Source: Pseudomonadota bacterium
Lineage (GTDB): Bacteria > Myxococcota_A > Polyangia > Polyangiales > Polyangiaceae
Length of the DNA stretch: 25,943 nt
Assembly (NCBI GenBank): GCA_023432025.1
Contig: JAEYVE010000261.1
Coordinates: 1 to 25,943, forward strand
Reading direction: 5' to 3'
Of this stretch, positions 6,427 through 14,380 are shown piece by piece. The notes beneath the pieces are model-generated. The model searched no databases and was not told the DNA's origin. It was given only the letters and a program-made list of their open reading frames with translations. Every line of letters starts with the position of its first letter. Within the stretch, counting starts at the first letter, position 1. Both the position numbers and the translations under genes were made by a program.

Positions 6427-7719
6427 TCAAAGCTCCGTGCCCACGCGGAAGCGCTGCTTGCCGGTGGCTGCGTCGAGGACGTAAAGCGACGTCCAGGTCG
6501 AAAAGAACACGTCCCTGTCCGACAGCTGAAGGCCGTTCGTCACCTGACTCTTGTCGTGAACGGCGACGTCCCAAATGCGACGCCCCGACTCGACGTCGAA
6601 CGCCGCCATGCGCACACCGCGGCTGCCGGCGAGGTCGTACGGCACCACGACGCGCCCCGCCGCATAGGCCGCCCGTTGCGTAGTGACATTCACCGTCGTC
6701 GTGAGCGGGTCGACGCCCGGGACGACGTCCTTCCACAGCTGTTTGCCTTTTTTCACGCGAGCAATCATGGCCACGCTCGAGCCAGACGACTTGGAGCCGA
6801 GCATGAACGCGTGGCCGTCGTCGGCGACCAGCGCGCGATGAGCGGACATGGTTCTGTCCGAGTTGATGCTGGGCAAACCGTAGGTGCCGAACTGTGACCA
6901 GGTGACGATGTGAAAGCCTGCGCCGTCGTCGCGGCCGGCTTGCGGCACGCTCCTGCAGTCGGGCTTGGGAGCAACACGCCTCTCGGGCGCAGGCTCGCTC
7001 TTTCGCTTTTGTCCCGTCGCGATGTCCAGCTCGAGCGTGGAGCGATCGGACGCCGTGATGCGCACGAAGCCATCGCCCTGGCACATGCTCTGCGCTCGCT
7101 CACCAAGCAGCGCGGCCCACGCCGGCTCACCATTTTTGGCGCGGTACGCTTGGATCTTACCGAGGTTGTCCACGACCACGACGACGTCGTGCACCAAGCC
7201 GTGGTGCGCGGGGCTGTTCTCTTGGGCCTTGTCGAGCGCTGCGCTGCGCCACAGCTCCGTGCCGTCCCGTCCGTCGTACCCCGCCAACCAGGAGGCTCCG
7301 CCCGGCGTCCTGGACAGTCCGATGACGTCCAGCGTGCCGTCTCCGTTCACGTCGTAGGGCAGCGGTGTGCCGGTGAACTGCAGGCGCGTGGTGGTCGTTG
7401 CCACGCTGCTGGCCACGCTGCGCGCTGCCGTGGCGAGAACGTTGTCGTTTTCTGCTGGCGCCTGCACCAAAGCCACGACGGCTCCGAGCACGCCGAGCGA
7501 GGTGAAGATGCCGGCAATGACGAGCGGCAGGATGGGCAAGCCGCTGCTCTGCACCACGATGACCGCTTCTCGCGGAGGCGGCGCCACCTTGGGGTCACGC
7601 TGAATGAAAGCGCTATGAGCGCAGTACTGACAGGTGACGTGATCGGTGTTGGGCGGGATGGAAATGGGAGCCCCGCAGTGCGGGCACTTCGCGGAAACGA
7701 GCCTGGCCACGTGGGTCAC
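6427..7719 (-). CDS. Zinc-ribbon, one-TM, PQQ-type beta-propeller protein
   Basis: This encodes 430 residues from GTG at 7719. Residues 12-33 form a zinc ribbon (C-P-H-C, then C-Q-Y-C). A single hydrophobic segment at about 58-85 (LPILPLVIAGIFTSLGVLGAVVALV) anchors the protein, and the rest should lie across the membrane. Next comes D-V-N-G-D-G-T-L-D, an FG-GAP/EF-hand-like calcium loop. Repeats of the form A-Y-D-x-x-x-G-x-E-L-W follow (GYDGRDGTELW, AYRAKNGEPAW, AFDVESGRRIWD, VLDAATGKQRF), typical of PQQ/quinoprotein-type propeller blades. Proteins of this layout need not bind PQQ, and no dehydrogenase residues are visible. The function is unknown; a scaffold or sensor linking a cytoplasmic zinc domain to an external propeller is a reasonable guess. 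It is divergent from the glycosyltransferase-like gene at 7817. Confidence 0.85.
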   Translation of the reverse strand: MTHVARLVSAKCPHCGAPISIPPNTDHVTCQYCAHSAFIQRDPKVAPPPREAVIVVQSSGLPILPLVIAGIFTSLGVLGAVVALVQAPAENDNVLATAARSVASSVATTTTRLQFTGTPLPYDVNGDGTLDVIGLSRTPGGASWLAGYDGRDGTELWRSAALDKAQENSPAHHGLVHDVVVVVDNLGKIQAYRAKNGEPAWAALLGERAQSMCQGDGFVRITASDRSTLELDIATGQKRKSEPAPERRVAPKPDCRSVPQAGRDDGAGFHIVTWSQFGTYGLPSINSDRTMSAHRALVADDGHAFMLGSKSSGSSVAMIARVKKGKQLWKDVVPGVDPLTTTVNVTTQRAAYAAGRVVVPYDLAGSRGVRMAAFDVESGRRIWDVAVHDKSQVTNGLQLSDRDVFFSTWTSLYVLDAATGKQRFRVGTEL

Positions 7720-7816
7720 GATCGGGCACTCGGGCCATCCTCACAAGCCCCCCGCGGAATGCCGCGCCCAGGGTGGCCGCGGGCCCGCCGGAGGTGGTAA
7801 GAGGACGCGGAAACCC

Positions 7817-9571
7817 ATGGGACTCCGGGAAAAATTCGAGGCCACGCGCGCAGTATGCGTCGAGGCGTGGCGGCGGCCCGGCAGTCAAAAGTCGGCAGTG
7901 TGGGCGTCCACGTTGCTCCTGCTCGTGGTGATGGGCGCCTACCTGGGCGTGTGGGTGCAGGGCAACTGGGACATGCTCACCGACCCGCGTTTGCAGAACA
8001 GCGACGCGCGGACGTCCATTTTCCCGTTCCATCGCTACGCGGACGGCTCGCTGCGCGACGACCCCATCGCCAACGAAATGTTGGCGCTCGTGCCCATTGG
8101 GGTTCACGCGCTCTATCGCGTGCTGGTCCCGCTGACGGACGTCTTCATCGCGCCCAAAATCGTGCAAGGGATCGCGCTGGCGATCTTGGTGTACGCGGCC
8201 GCAGTGCTCGCCCGGTCGCGTCGTGCCGGGTTCGGCGCGGCGGCGCTCCTTCTGTTTTTGGTCCTGCACGACTGGTTCGCCGTGTACCGGATCGCCGGTG
8301 GTCTTCCGCGCGCGTTCGGCTTTCCTCTCTTTGCGCTGTGGCTCGCGGGCGTGCTCGGGAACCGTCCTTGGGCGCGTCGCGCGGCGCCCGTGCTCTCGGC
8401 GCTCACCTACCCGTCGGTCATGAACATGCTGCTCGCCGCGGAGGGCCTCTACGCGCTGCGTGGCCTCGGCAGGGTCGAGTGGTCGGTCGTGGGTCGTCGT
8501 CTCTTGCGTTTCGGCGCAGTGGTTGCGCTATGTTTCCTGGCCGTGTTGCCGGCCGTCGTCGGTGGCGACGACCGTGGTCCGGTCCACACGTTGGCCGAGG
8601 CGCAAGAGGAGCCCGCGTTCGGCAAGGCAGGGCGCCTCTGGGTGCTCCCGTTCGAAGAGCCTACGGGCGCCTTCGGTCAAGCGTTCGTGGACCAGTTGAA
8701 CCCCCGCGGTAAGTCGTTCGCCCCCGCGCTGAGGGAGTTCTACGACAAAGATCCGCAGGCGTTTGCCGTCGGCATTTTTGCGGCGCTCTTGCTCTTGCCC
8801 TTCTTGCGCGCCACGCCCCCGCCTTGGCTCGCGCTCGTCTTCTTTTCGGGCACGACGTTCATCTACGTGCTGTCCCGGGTGCTCGCCTTTTCGTTGTACT
8901 CGCCGGAGCGCTACTTCAGCTTTGGCATGCGCATGGCGTCCATCACGCTCTTGGTCGTCCTCCTGGGGCAGGTCGGCTACTGGCTCCGTGGGGCCGGGCG
9001 CGTCGTCACCAGAAACGTCGTCGCGGCCGGTTTCGTGCTCGCCATTTGGGGTCTCTCGGGGAGCGGCGTGGTGCCGCGCAACGGCATGACCATCGATCAG
9101 CGGACGGATCGATCCATGTACGAGTTCATCGCCCAGCTGCCGAAGGACGTCCGCTTCGCGTCGCACCCGATGGACGGGGACGGCATCCCCTACTACAGCG
9201 CGCGCGCCACGATGGGCGCGTTCGAAACGCTGCAGCCGTGGTTCACCAAGTCGTGGCGCGCGCAGCGCGAGCGTTGTGAAGATACGCTTCAGGCCATGTA
9301 CGCGACGGACGTCGCCGTACTGCGCGACTACGTGCAAAAACACGGCGTCACCCACTTTCTCGTGAACACCCGGCGCTACGAAGGCGACGTGGCGGACCGT
9401 TCCGAGTCGTTCGAGCCGTTCACCGAGTTCTCGAAAGAGCTCCTCTCGGGGGTGGAGGCGTCCGATCTCTTGTTCAAGCGCCTGCCACGAGAGTCCGTCG
9501 TGTTTCGTCTGGGCAGGTGGCGCGTGGTGGACGCCGAGCTGCTCCTCCGCGAGCTCGAGTCCCGGCAGTGA
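7817..9571 (+). CDS. Polytopic membrane protein, GT-C glycosyltransferase-like
   Basis: This encodes 584 residues from ATG at 7817; the frame stays open upstream, but that part overlaps the divergent gene. There are about ten hydrophobic segments: one near residue 30, then a series between roughly 95 and 430, followed by a soluble C-terminal domain of about 150 residues. The first external loop carries Q-N-S-D-A-R-T-S and D-D-P-I-A-N-E, placed as the acidic loop of GT-C enzymes usually is, but the exact family is not recognisable. The motif Y-S-P-E-R-Y-F-S-F lies just before the last membrane block. The C-terminal part (IAQLPKDVRFASHPMDGDGIPYYSAR) resembles the soluble end of lipid-linked sugar transferases. 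Its stop is three bases before the ATG of a second GT-C gene, so the two are probably cotranscribed and may act in one cell-surface glycan pathway. Confidence 0.75.
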   Translation: MGLREKFEATRAVCVEAWRRPGSQKSAVWASTLLLLVVMGAYLGVWVQGNWDMLTDPRLQNSDARTSIFPFHRYADGSLRDDPIANEMLALVPIGVHALYRVLVPLTDVFIAPKIVQGIALAILVYAAAVLARSRRAGFGAAALLLFLVLHDWFAVYRIAGGLPRAFGFPLFALWLAGVLGNRPWARRAAPVLSALTYPSVMNMLLAAEGLYALRGLGRVEWSVVGRRLLRFGAVVALCFLAVLPAVVGGDDRGPVHTLAEAQEEPAFGKAGRLWVLPFEEPTGAFGQAFVDQLNPRGKSFAPALREFYDKDPQAFAVGIFAALLLLPFLRATPPPWLALVFFSGTTFIYVLSRVLAFSLYSPERYFSFGMRMASITLLVVLLGQVGYWLRGAGRVVTRNVVAAGFVLAIWGLSGSGVVPRNGMTIDQRTDRSMYEFIAQLPKDVRFASHPMDGDGIPYYSARATMGAFETLQPWFTKSWRAQRERCEDTLQAMYATDVAVLRDYVQKHGVTHFLVNTRRYEGDVADRSESFEPFTEFSKELLSGVEASDLLFKRLPRESVVFRLGRWRVVDAELLLRELESRQ

Positions 9572-9573
9572 AC

Positions 9574-11124
9574 ATGCGCCTCGCGTCCGTCCGTCGAAAT
9601 CTCTCGCGCCTCCAGACGTCTCTGTCCTTCGGCGCGCCGCGGGACGGCACGTGGAGCTCGCTCCTGGCGGCGGCCGCGTTCATGGCCTTCGTGATGCGCA
9701 CGGGCAGCTACGCGCGTGTGTTCGAGTTCGACCCGGACGAGGGAAACAACCTCATCAAGTCGCTCCTGCTCCATCACGGTCACGCATTTTTCCGTGACAT
9801 TTGGAGCGACCAGCCGCCCTTGCTCGCCAACCTCCTGTGGGGAGTGGGCGCGGTGTTCGGCTTCGACGTCGCCATCGCGCGCCTGGTCGTGCTGGCGTTC
9901 GCGGGCATGATGGTGTTCGCCCTGTACGACGTGCTTCGTCTCCTGCGCGGACACGTGGCGGCGCTGACCGGTAGCTTGCTCTTGGTCGTGTCGACGCAGT
10001 TCGTGCAGCTCAGCGTGTCGGTGATGATAGGGCTCCCCTCGGTCGCGCTGATGACGCTCGGGGTGTGGGCGCTCGTTCGCTTTCACGAGCAGCGGCGCGC
10101 GGCGTGGCTCTGCGCGTCGGGGGTGCTCATGGCGCTCTCGGTCGCCACGAAAATGTTCACGGCCTTCCTGGTGCCGCTCTACGGCCTCGTGGTCGTCTTT
10201 TGGACTCTCTTGGACGGCGGGCGCCGGAACCCGCGCCTCGTTCTGCGCGCAGCGCTCCTGTGGGGCACCGGATTTGCGGCGGCATTCGTGGTGGGCATGT
10301 GGCCGGCGCTCGCCGCCCGCAGCATGAGCGGCATGATTCACGCTCACGAGCTGGCGCGCGAGTCCAGGGGCGGTTCGGCCGACGGCCTCGGTACCTTGCT
10401 CGGGTTCTTGCGCGAAGACGCCGTGCTGTACGGGCTTGCGGCGCTCGGGCTGGGACGCGCGCTTCTTCGGAGCCACGTGGAGGCGGTGCTGTGGGGGGCG
10501 TGGCTCGCGCTCGCCTTCCTCACTTTGCGCGACCACTACCCCGTGTGGCCACACCACCGTCTCCTGCTGGCGCCGCCGGCGGCAGCGCTTGCCGGCTACG
10601 CGGTGGGAGCGCTGGTGGGCTCGGACGAGCGGGGCGAAAAACGCACCGGGCTCCGCCGTACGGCGGAGCTCCTGGTCCCGGTCGGTTTCGTGGCGTTTTT
10701 GCTCTACGTGAATCCCAGCTTACGAGACTCCATTCAACGGCCGTCGTCGTGGACGGACTCTGCCGCCGACGAGCGCGTGCTCGCGGCTCTCGAGCCCTAT
10801 CGGGGCAAGATCACGTCGATGGTGACCGCGCGCCAGATGTACGCGTACCGCTTGGGCGCCCCGGTACCGCCGAACCTGGCGGTCACTTCCTACAAACGGA
10901 TCCAAACCGGGCTCCTCCGCGCGAGCGACATCGCACGAGAGGTCAAGACGAGCCGTCCGGAAGTTTTGGTGCTCTCCAAACGTTGGGGGAGCAGCATTCG
11001 ACGTGAAGTGCGCCGCGCGGCCCAGGGCAAGTATCAGGTCGTGTACCGGGACGGAAAAAACGGTGACACCGAGGTCTTCGTACGAAACGACGTAGTCGTT
11101 GCCGCGCCGTCAGGGGACAAGTAG
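9574..11124 (+). CDS. GT-C glycosyltransferase (ArnT/PMT_2-like membrane protein)
   Basis: This encodes 516 residues. ATG at 9574 follows the previous stop by two bases. Residues 50-85 read F-E-F-D-P-D-E-G-N-N, then D-I-W-S-D-Q-P-P-L, the arrangement seen in ArnT/dolichyl-phosphate-mannose transferase relatives: an acidic pair (Asp53, Asp55-Glu56) in the first external loop that binds the lipid-linked sugar, and a Q-P-P that follows it. Around ten transmembrane segments follow, with W-P-H-H-R-L-L-L-A-P-P in the last third, a typical late motif of this class. A short soluble C-terminal domain closes the protein. The likely role is transfer of a sugar from a polyprenyl phosphate donor to an envelope molecule on the outer face of the inner membrane. 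Donor and acceptor cannot be told from sequence. Confidence 0.85.
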   Translation: MRLASVRRNLSRLQTSLSFGAPRDGTWSSLLAAAAFMAFVMRTGSYARVFEFDPDEGNNLIKSLLLHHGHAFFRDIWSDQPPLLANLLWGVGAVFGFDVAIARLVVLAFAGMMVFALYDVLRLLRGHVAALTGSLLLVVSTQFVQLSVSVMIGLPSVALMTLGVWALVRFHEQRRAAWLCASGVLMALSVATKMFTAFLVPLYGLVVVFWTLLDGGRRNPRLVLRAALLWGTGFAAAFVVGMWPALAARSMSGMIHAHELARESRGGSADGLGTLLGFLREDAVLYGLAALGLGRALLRSHVEAVLWGAWLALAFLTLRDHYPVWPHHRLLLAPPAAALAGYAVGALVGSDERGEKRTGLRRTAELLVPVGFVAFLLYVNPSLRDSIQRPSSWTDSAADERVLAALEPYRGKITSMVTARQMYAYRLGAPVPPNLAVTSYKRIQTGLLRASDIAREVKTSRPEVLVLSKRWGSSIRREVRRAAQGKYQVVYRDGKNGDTEVFVRNDVVVAAPSGDK

Positions 11125-11125
11125 G

Positions 11126-11161
11126 GTCGAACCGGGTGCGGCGCTCGCAGCGCCGGATCGA
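11126..11161 (+). terminator. Stem-loop after the glycosyltransferase pair
   Basis: CGGCGCT (11139-11145) pairs with AGCGCCG (11149-11155) over a CGC loop, and the outer GTCGA/TCGAC (11126-11130 and 11157-11161) extends it. It starts one base after the stop of the glycosyltransferase gene. No U-run follows. It separates that gene from the transporter operon. Confidence 0.5.
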
Positions 11162-11350
11162 CGCCCCTGGCGCCACGTCGCCGGGCGGACGTCGGGAGTC
11201 TTCCGGATAGCGGCAATGGGGAGACGAGTGAAGACGGGCGAGGGCGCACGACCAGAACGAAACCGCGCTGGACTCGTTCACGCAGAATCGGTCCACGGTG
11301 GCAGAATCCGTGCTGGATTGGCTCGCGCCAAGCTCGCTCGCGTAGCGCGC

Positions 11351-13354
11351 GTGTCGAGTGCGTGGGTTCGCGCGAGCGCGTGCGCCCTTTGTCTCGCGGT
11401 GCTCGCCTGCACGAACAACCCGTACCCGTCGGGAGACGACGGCGCAAAGGTCATCTACTCGCAGTTCGACGAGGCACCCAAAACGCTCGACCCGCAGGTC
11501 GCGTACGCGACGTCGGATCACGTCATCGCGTCCAAGGTGTACGACACGCTGCTCGAGTATCACTACCTGAAACGTCCCTACGAGCTCATCCCCGCTTTGG
11601 CGGGAAGCGTGCCGCAGCCGGAGCCCCAAGCCGACGGCACCGTGCGCTATCGGTTCGAGCTGCGCCCGGATCTGTGGTTTCAGACGGATCCTTGCTTCGT
11701 CTTGAGTGGCGGCGAAACACGCCAGGTCACCGCGGAGGACGTGGTGTTCGCGCTGAATCGCATTGCGGATCCGGCGGTGTCGAGCCCCGTCATCGACCCG
11801 TTCGGCAACGTGAAGGGCTTCTCCGAGTTCCACAAGGCGCTCGGAGAAAGAAGAAAGCGGGACCCGGCGTTCGCCAAGAAGCCCGTCCAAGAACAGTACC
11901 GGGAGCTCGGCGGCATCAGCGGCGCAGTGGCAACCTCGCCGCGCGAGCTTTCGCTCGTCTTGCGTCAGCCCTATCCACAAATTCTCTATTGGTTCGCGAT
12001 GCCGTTCACGGCGCCCGTGCCGTGGGAGGCGGTCGTCTACTACGACGGGGAAACGCGAGAGTCGTTCGCGGATCACCCCGTTGGCACGGGCGCGTTCAAG
12101 CTTGCCCTGTACGACAAGCAGGCGCGCATCGTGCTCGAGCGAAACCCCAACTGGTACGGCGTTCGCCATCCAGAGTGGCGCGCGCCGGGCGCGACGTTCC
12201 CCTCCGAGGGCGCGCGAGCCGAGGAGTTCAAGGCCGCTTGGGGCAAGCCGCTGCCCTTCGTCGAACGCGTCGAGTACCGCCGCGAAAAGGAGAGCATTCC
12301 GGCGTTCACGAAGTTCTTACAAGGCTATTACGACTCGTCGGGCATCATTCGCGAGAGCTTCGAACGGGTGGTTCGCAGCGACGGCTTGTCGCCCGAAATG
12401 CAGGCGCTCGGCATGCAGCTCGACAAGTCCGTGACTCCGGCCATCTACTACATTGGCTTCAACATGGACGATCCCGTCGTCGGCAGGGCGGGCGGCGAGC
12501 GAAGCCGGCTCTTGCGGCAAGCCATGAGCCTGACCACGGACGTCAAGGAGTACTCGCGCCTCTTTCTGAACGGTCGCGGTCTCCCGGCGCACTCGGTGCT
12601 GCCGCCCGGTATTTTCGGCTTCGACCCGAGCTACAAAGACCCGTTTCGCAGCGTGGACGTCGAGCGCGCCAAGCAGCTCCTCGAGCAGGCGGGCTACGCA
12701 AACGGCATCGACCCCAAGACCAAGCGCCCGCTCAAGCTCACCTTCGACGTCCCCGATACCTCGCCGGAAGGGCGCTTGCGTTTCCTGTTCTGGACGAGGC
12801 AGTGGCGGCGGCTCGGCATCGACGTGGAGCTCGCGGCGACCACGTACAACAAGTTCCAGGAAAAGGTGCGAGACGGCGCCTACCAGATTTTCCAGTGGGG
12901 TTGGGTCGCCGACTATCCGGATCCGGAAAACTTCTTCTTTCTGCTGACCACGGAGATGGCGCGCTCCGTCTCGGGGGGGCCGAACAGCGCGAACTTCAAG
13001 AACGCGCGCTTCGACGAGTTGTTCGCCGCCATGAAGACGCGGGAAAACGACGCCGAGCGGCTGCGGCTCATCTTCGCAATGAACGCCATCCTCGAGCAGG
13101 AGAGACCGTGGATCGAGCTCTTTTATCCGGAAGACTACGCGCTCTTTCAGGGTTGGATGCACAACGTGCGACCGGCGGGGCTCGTCAGCATCAACTTCGT
13201 CGCTGCAAAGTACTGGGACGTCGACACGGAGCTTCGCAAAGAGCGACGTGCGGAGTGGAATCGACCGGTATTGTGGCCCATCTACGTGCTCGTGCTCGGG
13301 GCGGTGCTCGTCGTGCTGCCCGGCGTGGTGACGTTCTTCCGGGAGCGTCAGTAA
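11351..13354 (+). CDS. Peptide ABC transporter substrate-binding lipoprotein with C-terminal TM helix
   Basis: This belongs to family 5 binding proteins (DppA/OppA type). From GTG at 11351 it has 667 residues, with lipobox A-V-L-A-C (Cys20). Earlier in-frame starts exist (TTG 11318, ATG 11216), but codon third positions upstream of about 11330 are no longer GC-biased, so they look non-coding. Visible family features are D-E-A-P-K-T-L-D-P near the mature N-terminus, Y-D-T-L-L-E, T-A-E-D-V-V-F-A-L-N-R, G-T-G-A-F-K and R-N-P-N-W-Y-G, then Q-W-G-W-V-A-D-Y-P-D-P-E-N-F-F. Unusually, the last 30 residues contain a full hydrophobic span (WPIYVLVLGAVLVVLPGVVTFF) with a charged tail, so both ends appear membrane-bound. 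It is the first gene of the importer operon. It would deliver peptides to the permease pair that follows. Confidence 0.9.
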   Translation: MSSAWVRASACALCLAVLACTNNPYPSGDDGAKVIYSQFDEAPKTLDPQVAYATSDHVIASKVYDTLLEYHYLKRPYELIPALAGSVPQPEPQADGTVRYRFELRPDLWFQTDPCFVLSGGETRQVTAEDVVFALNRIADPAVSSPVIDPFGNVKGFSEFHKALGERRKRDPAFAKKPVQEQYRELGGISGAVATSPRELSLVLRQPYPQILYWFAMPFTAPVPWEAVVYYDGETRESFADHPVGTGAFKLALYDKQARIVLERNPNWYGVRHPEWRAPGATFPSEGARAEEFKAAWGKPLPFVERVEYRREKESIPAFTKFLQGYYDSSGIIRESFERVVRSDGLSPEMQALGMQLDKSVTPAIYYIGFNMDDPVVGRAGGERSRLLRQAMSLTTDVKEYSRLFLNGRGLPAHSVLPPGIFGFDPSYKDPFRSVDVERAKQLLEQAGYANGIDPKTKRPLKLTFDVPDTSPEGRLRFLFWTRQWRRLGIDVELAATTYNKFQEKVRDGAYQIFQWGWVADYPDPENFFFLLTTEMARSVSGGPNSANFKNARFDELFAAMKTRENDAERLRLIFAMNAILEQERPWIELFYPEDYALFQGWMHNVRPAGLVSINFVAAKYWDVDTELRKERRAEWNRPVLWPIYVLVLGAVLVVLPGVVTFFRERQ

Positions 13355-13398
13355 TGAGCGGGAGGCGCGCACGACGGCCCGAAGGGAGAAGCGCCTGA
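13354..13398 (+). CDS. 14-codon mini-ORF bridging binding protein and permease genes
   Basis: An ATG overlaps the binding-protein stop as TAATG, with GGGAG at 13341-13345 eight bases upstream. It runs 14 sense codons of an Arg-rich peptide (M-S-G-R-R-A-R-R-P-E-G-R-S-A) and ends in TGATG, where the A begins the permease ATG at 13398. Such a chain could keep ribosomes moving from one gene to the next, or provide a regulatory peptide. It could also be chance; nothing shows it is translated. Confidence 0.4.
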   Translation: MSGRRARRPEGRSA

Positions 13399-14363
13399 TG
13401 CTCGCCTACATCGTACGGCGTTTGGCGTACGGCGGCGTCGTCGTGCTGGGCGTCTTGTTTCTGCTCTTCGTGCTGTTCTTTGCCGTGACGACGCCGGACG
13501 ACATCGCGCGGCGCGCGGTGGGGGACAAGGCGTCGCCCGCCGTCATCGAGCAGTGGAAGGCCAACCACGGTTACGACAAACCCGTCTGGCCGAGCCGCGA
13601 GCACCTCACGGACAACCTGCTCGTGGACCACTTCCGCCGGATGCTCACGTTCGAGCTGGGCAAGAGCGACGCGGACGGAGTGCCCATCGTGCAGCGTATC
13701 GAAGAGGGCGCGGGCCCCAGCTTGTCGCTGACGGTGCCTCTTTTGCTCATCGGCATCGTGCTGGGCGTGGCGCTCAGCCTGTTCGTGGCGTTCTTTCGCG
13801 AAACGTACATCGACAAGGCCAGCGTGTTTTTGGCCGTGCTCGCGATGAGCGTGTCCATTTTGCTCTACATCATCGCGGGCCAGGTGCTCTTCGGGAAGCT
13901 GCTGCGCTGGTTCCCCGTGTCCGGCTTCGACTCGGATCCCCGCGTCATCGGGCGGTTTTTGGCGCTGCCGGTGGTGGTGGCGCTCTTTGCCAGCGTGGGG
14001 TCCGATCTTCGATTTTACCGCACGGTGTTCGTCGAGGAAATGCACAAGGACTACGTGCGGACGGCGCGCGCCAAGGGCGCCGGAGAAGGGCGCATCATGT
14101 CGCGTCACGTTCTGCCGAACGCGATGATCCCCATCCTCACCAACCTCGTGATGGCGATTCCGTTCTTGTTCACCGGCTCGCTCTTGCTCGAGTCGTTCTT
14201 CGGCATTCCCGGCTTGGGCGCGTTGACGGTGGACGCCATCAACGGCAACGACTTCTCGACGCTGCGGGCCATCGTTTACATCGGCTCGCTCCTCTTCATT
14301 CTCGGCCAAGTGCTCACCGACATCAGCTACACGCTGGTCGATCCGCGGGTTCGTCTCGAGTAG
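13398..14363 (+). CDS. Peptide ABC transporter permease, DppB/OppB type
   Basis: This encodes 321 residues; AAGGGAG at 13382-13388 sits nine bases ahead of the ATG. The N-terminal helix begins M-L-A-Y-I-V-R-R-L, usual for this family. About six membrane segments follow. The cytoplasmic coupling loop E-E-M-H-K-D-Y-V-R-T-A-R-A-K-G-A-G (near residues 212-230), leading to H-V-L-P-N, is the EAA motif that docks on the ATPases. The end (D-I-S-Y-T-L-V-D-P-R-V-R) is also typical. It forms the import channel with the second permease. The periplasmic loop between helices 1 and 2 carries the sequence H-G-Y-D-K-P found in many relatives. Confidence 0.93.
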   Translation: MLAYIVRRLAYGGVVVLGVLFLLFVLFFAVTTPDDIARRAVGDKASPAVIEQWKANHGYDKPVWPSREHLTDNLLVDHFRRMLTFELGKSDADGVPIVQRIEEGAGPSLSLTVPLLLIGIVLGVALSLFVAFFRETYIDKASVFLAVLAMSVSILLYIIAGQVLFGKLLRWFPVSGFDSDPRVIGRFLALPVVVALFASVGSDLRFYRTVFVEEMHKDYVRTARAKGAGEGRIMSRHVLPNAMIPILTNLVMAIPFLFTGSLLLESFFGIPGLGALTVDAINGNDFSTLRAIVYIGSLLFILGQVLTDISYTLVDPRVRLE

Positions 14364-14380
14364 CCCCGAGGCCTTCACTC

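Noticed and set aside
11362..13398. A 678-codon frame overlapping the binding-protein gene in another phase
   Set aside because: It is an Arg/Gly/Ala-rich shadow of the real gene. Only its last 14 codons, which start at their own ATG, were kept as a separate mini-ORF.
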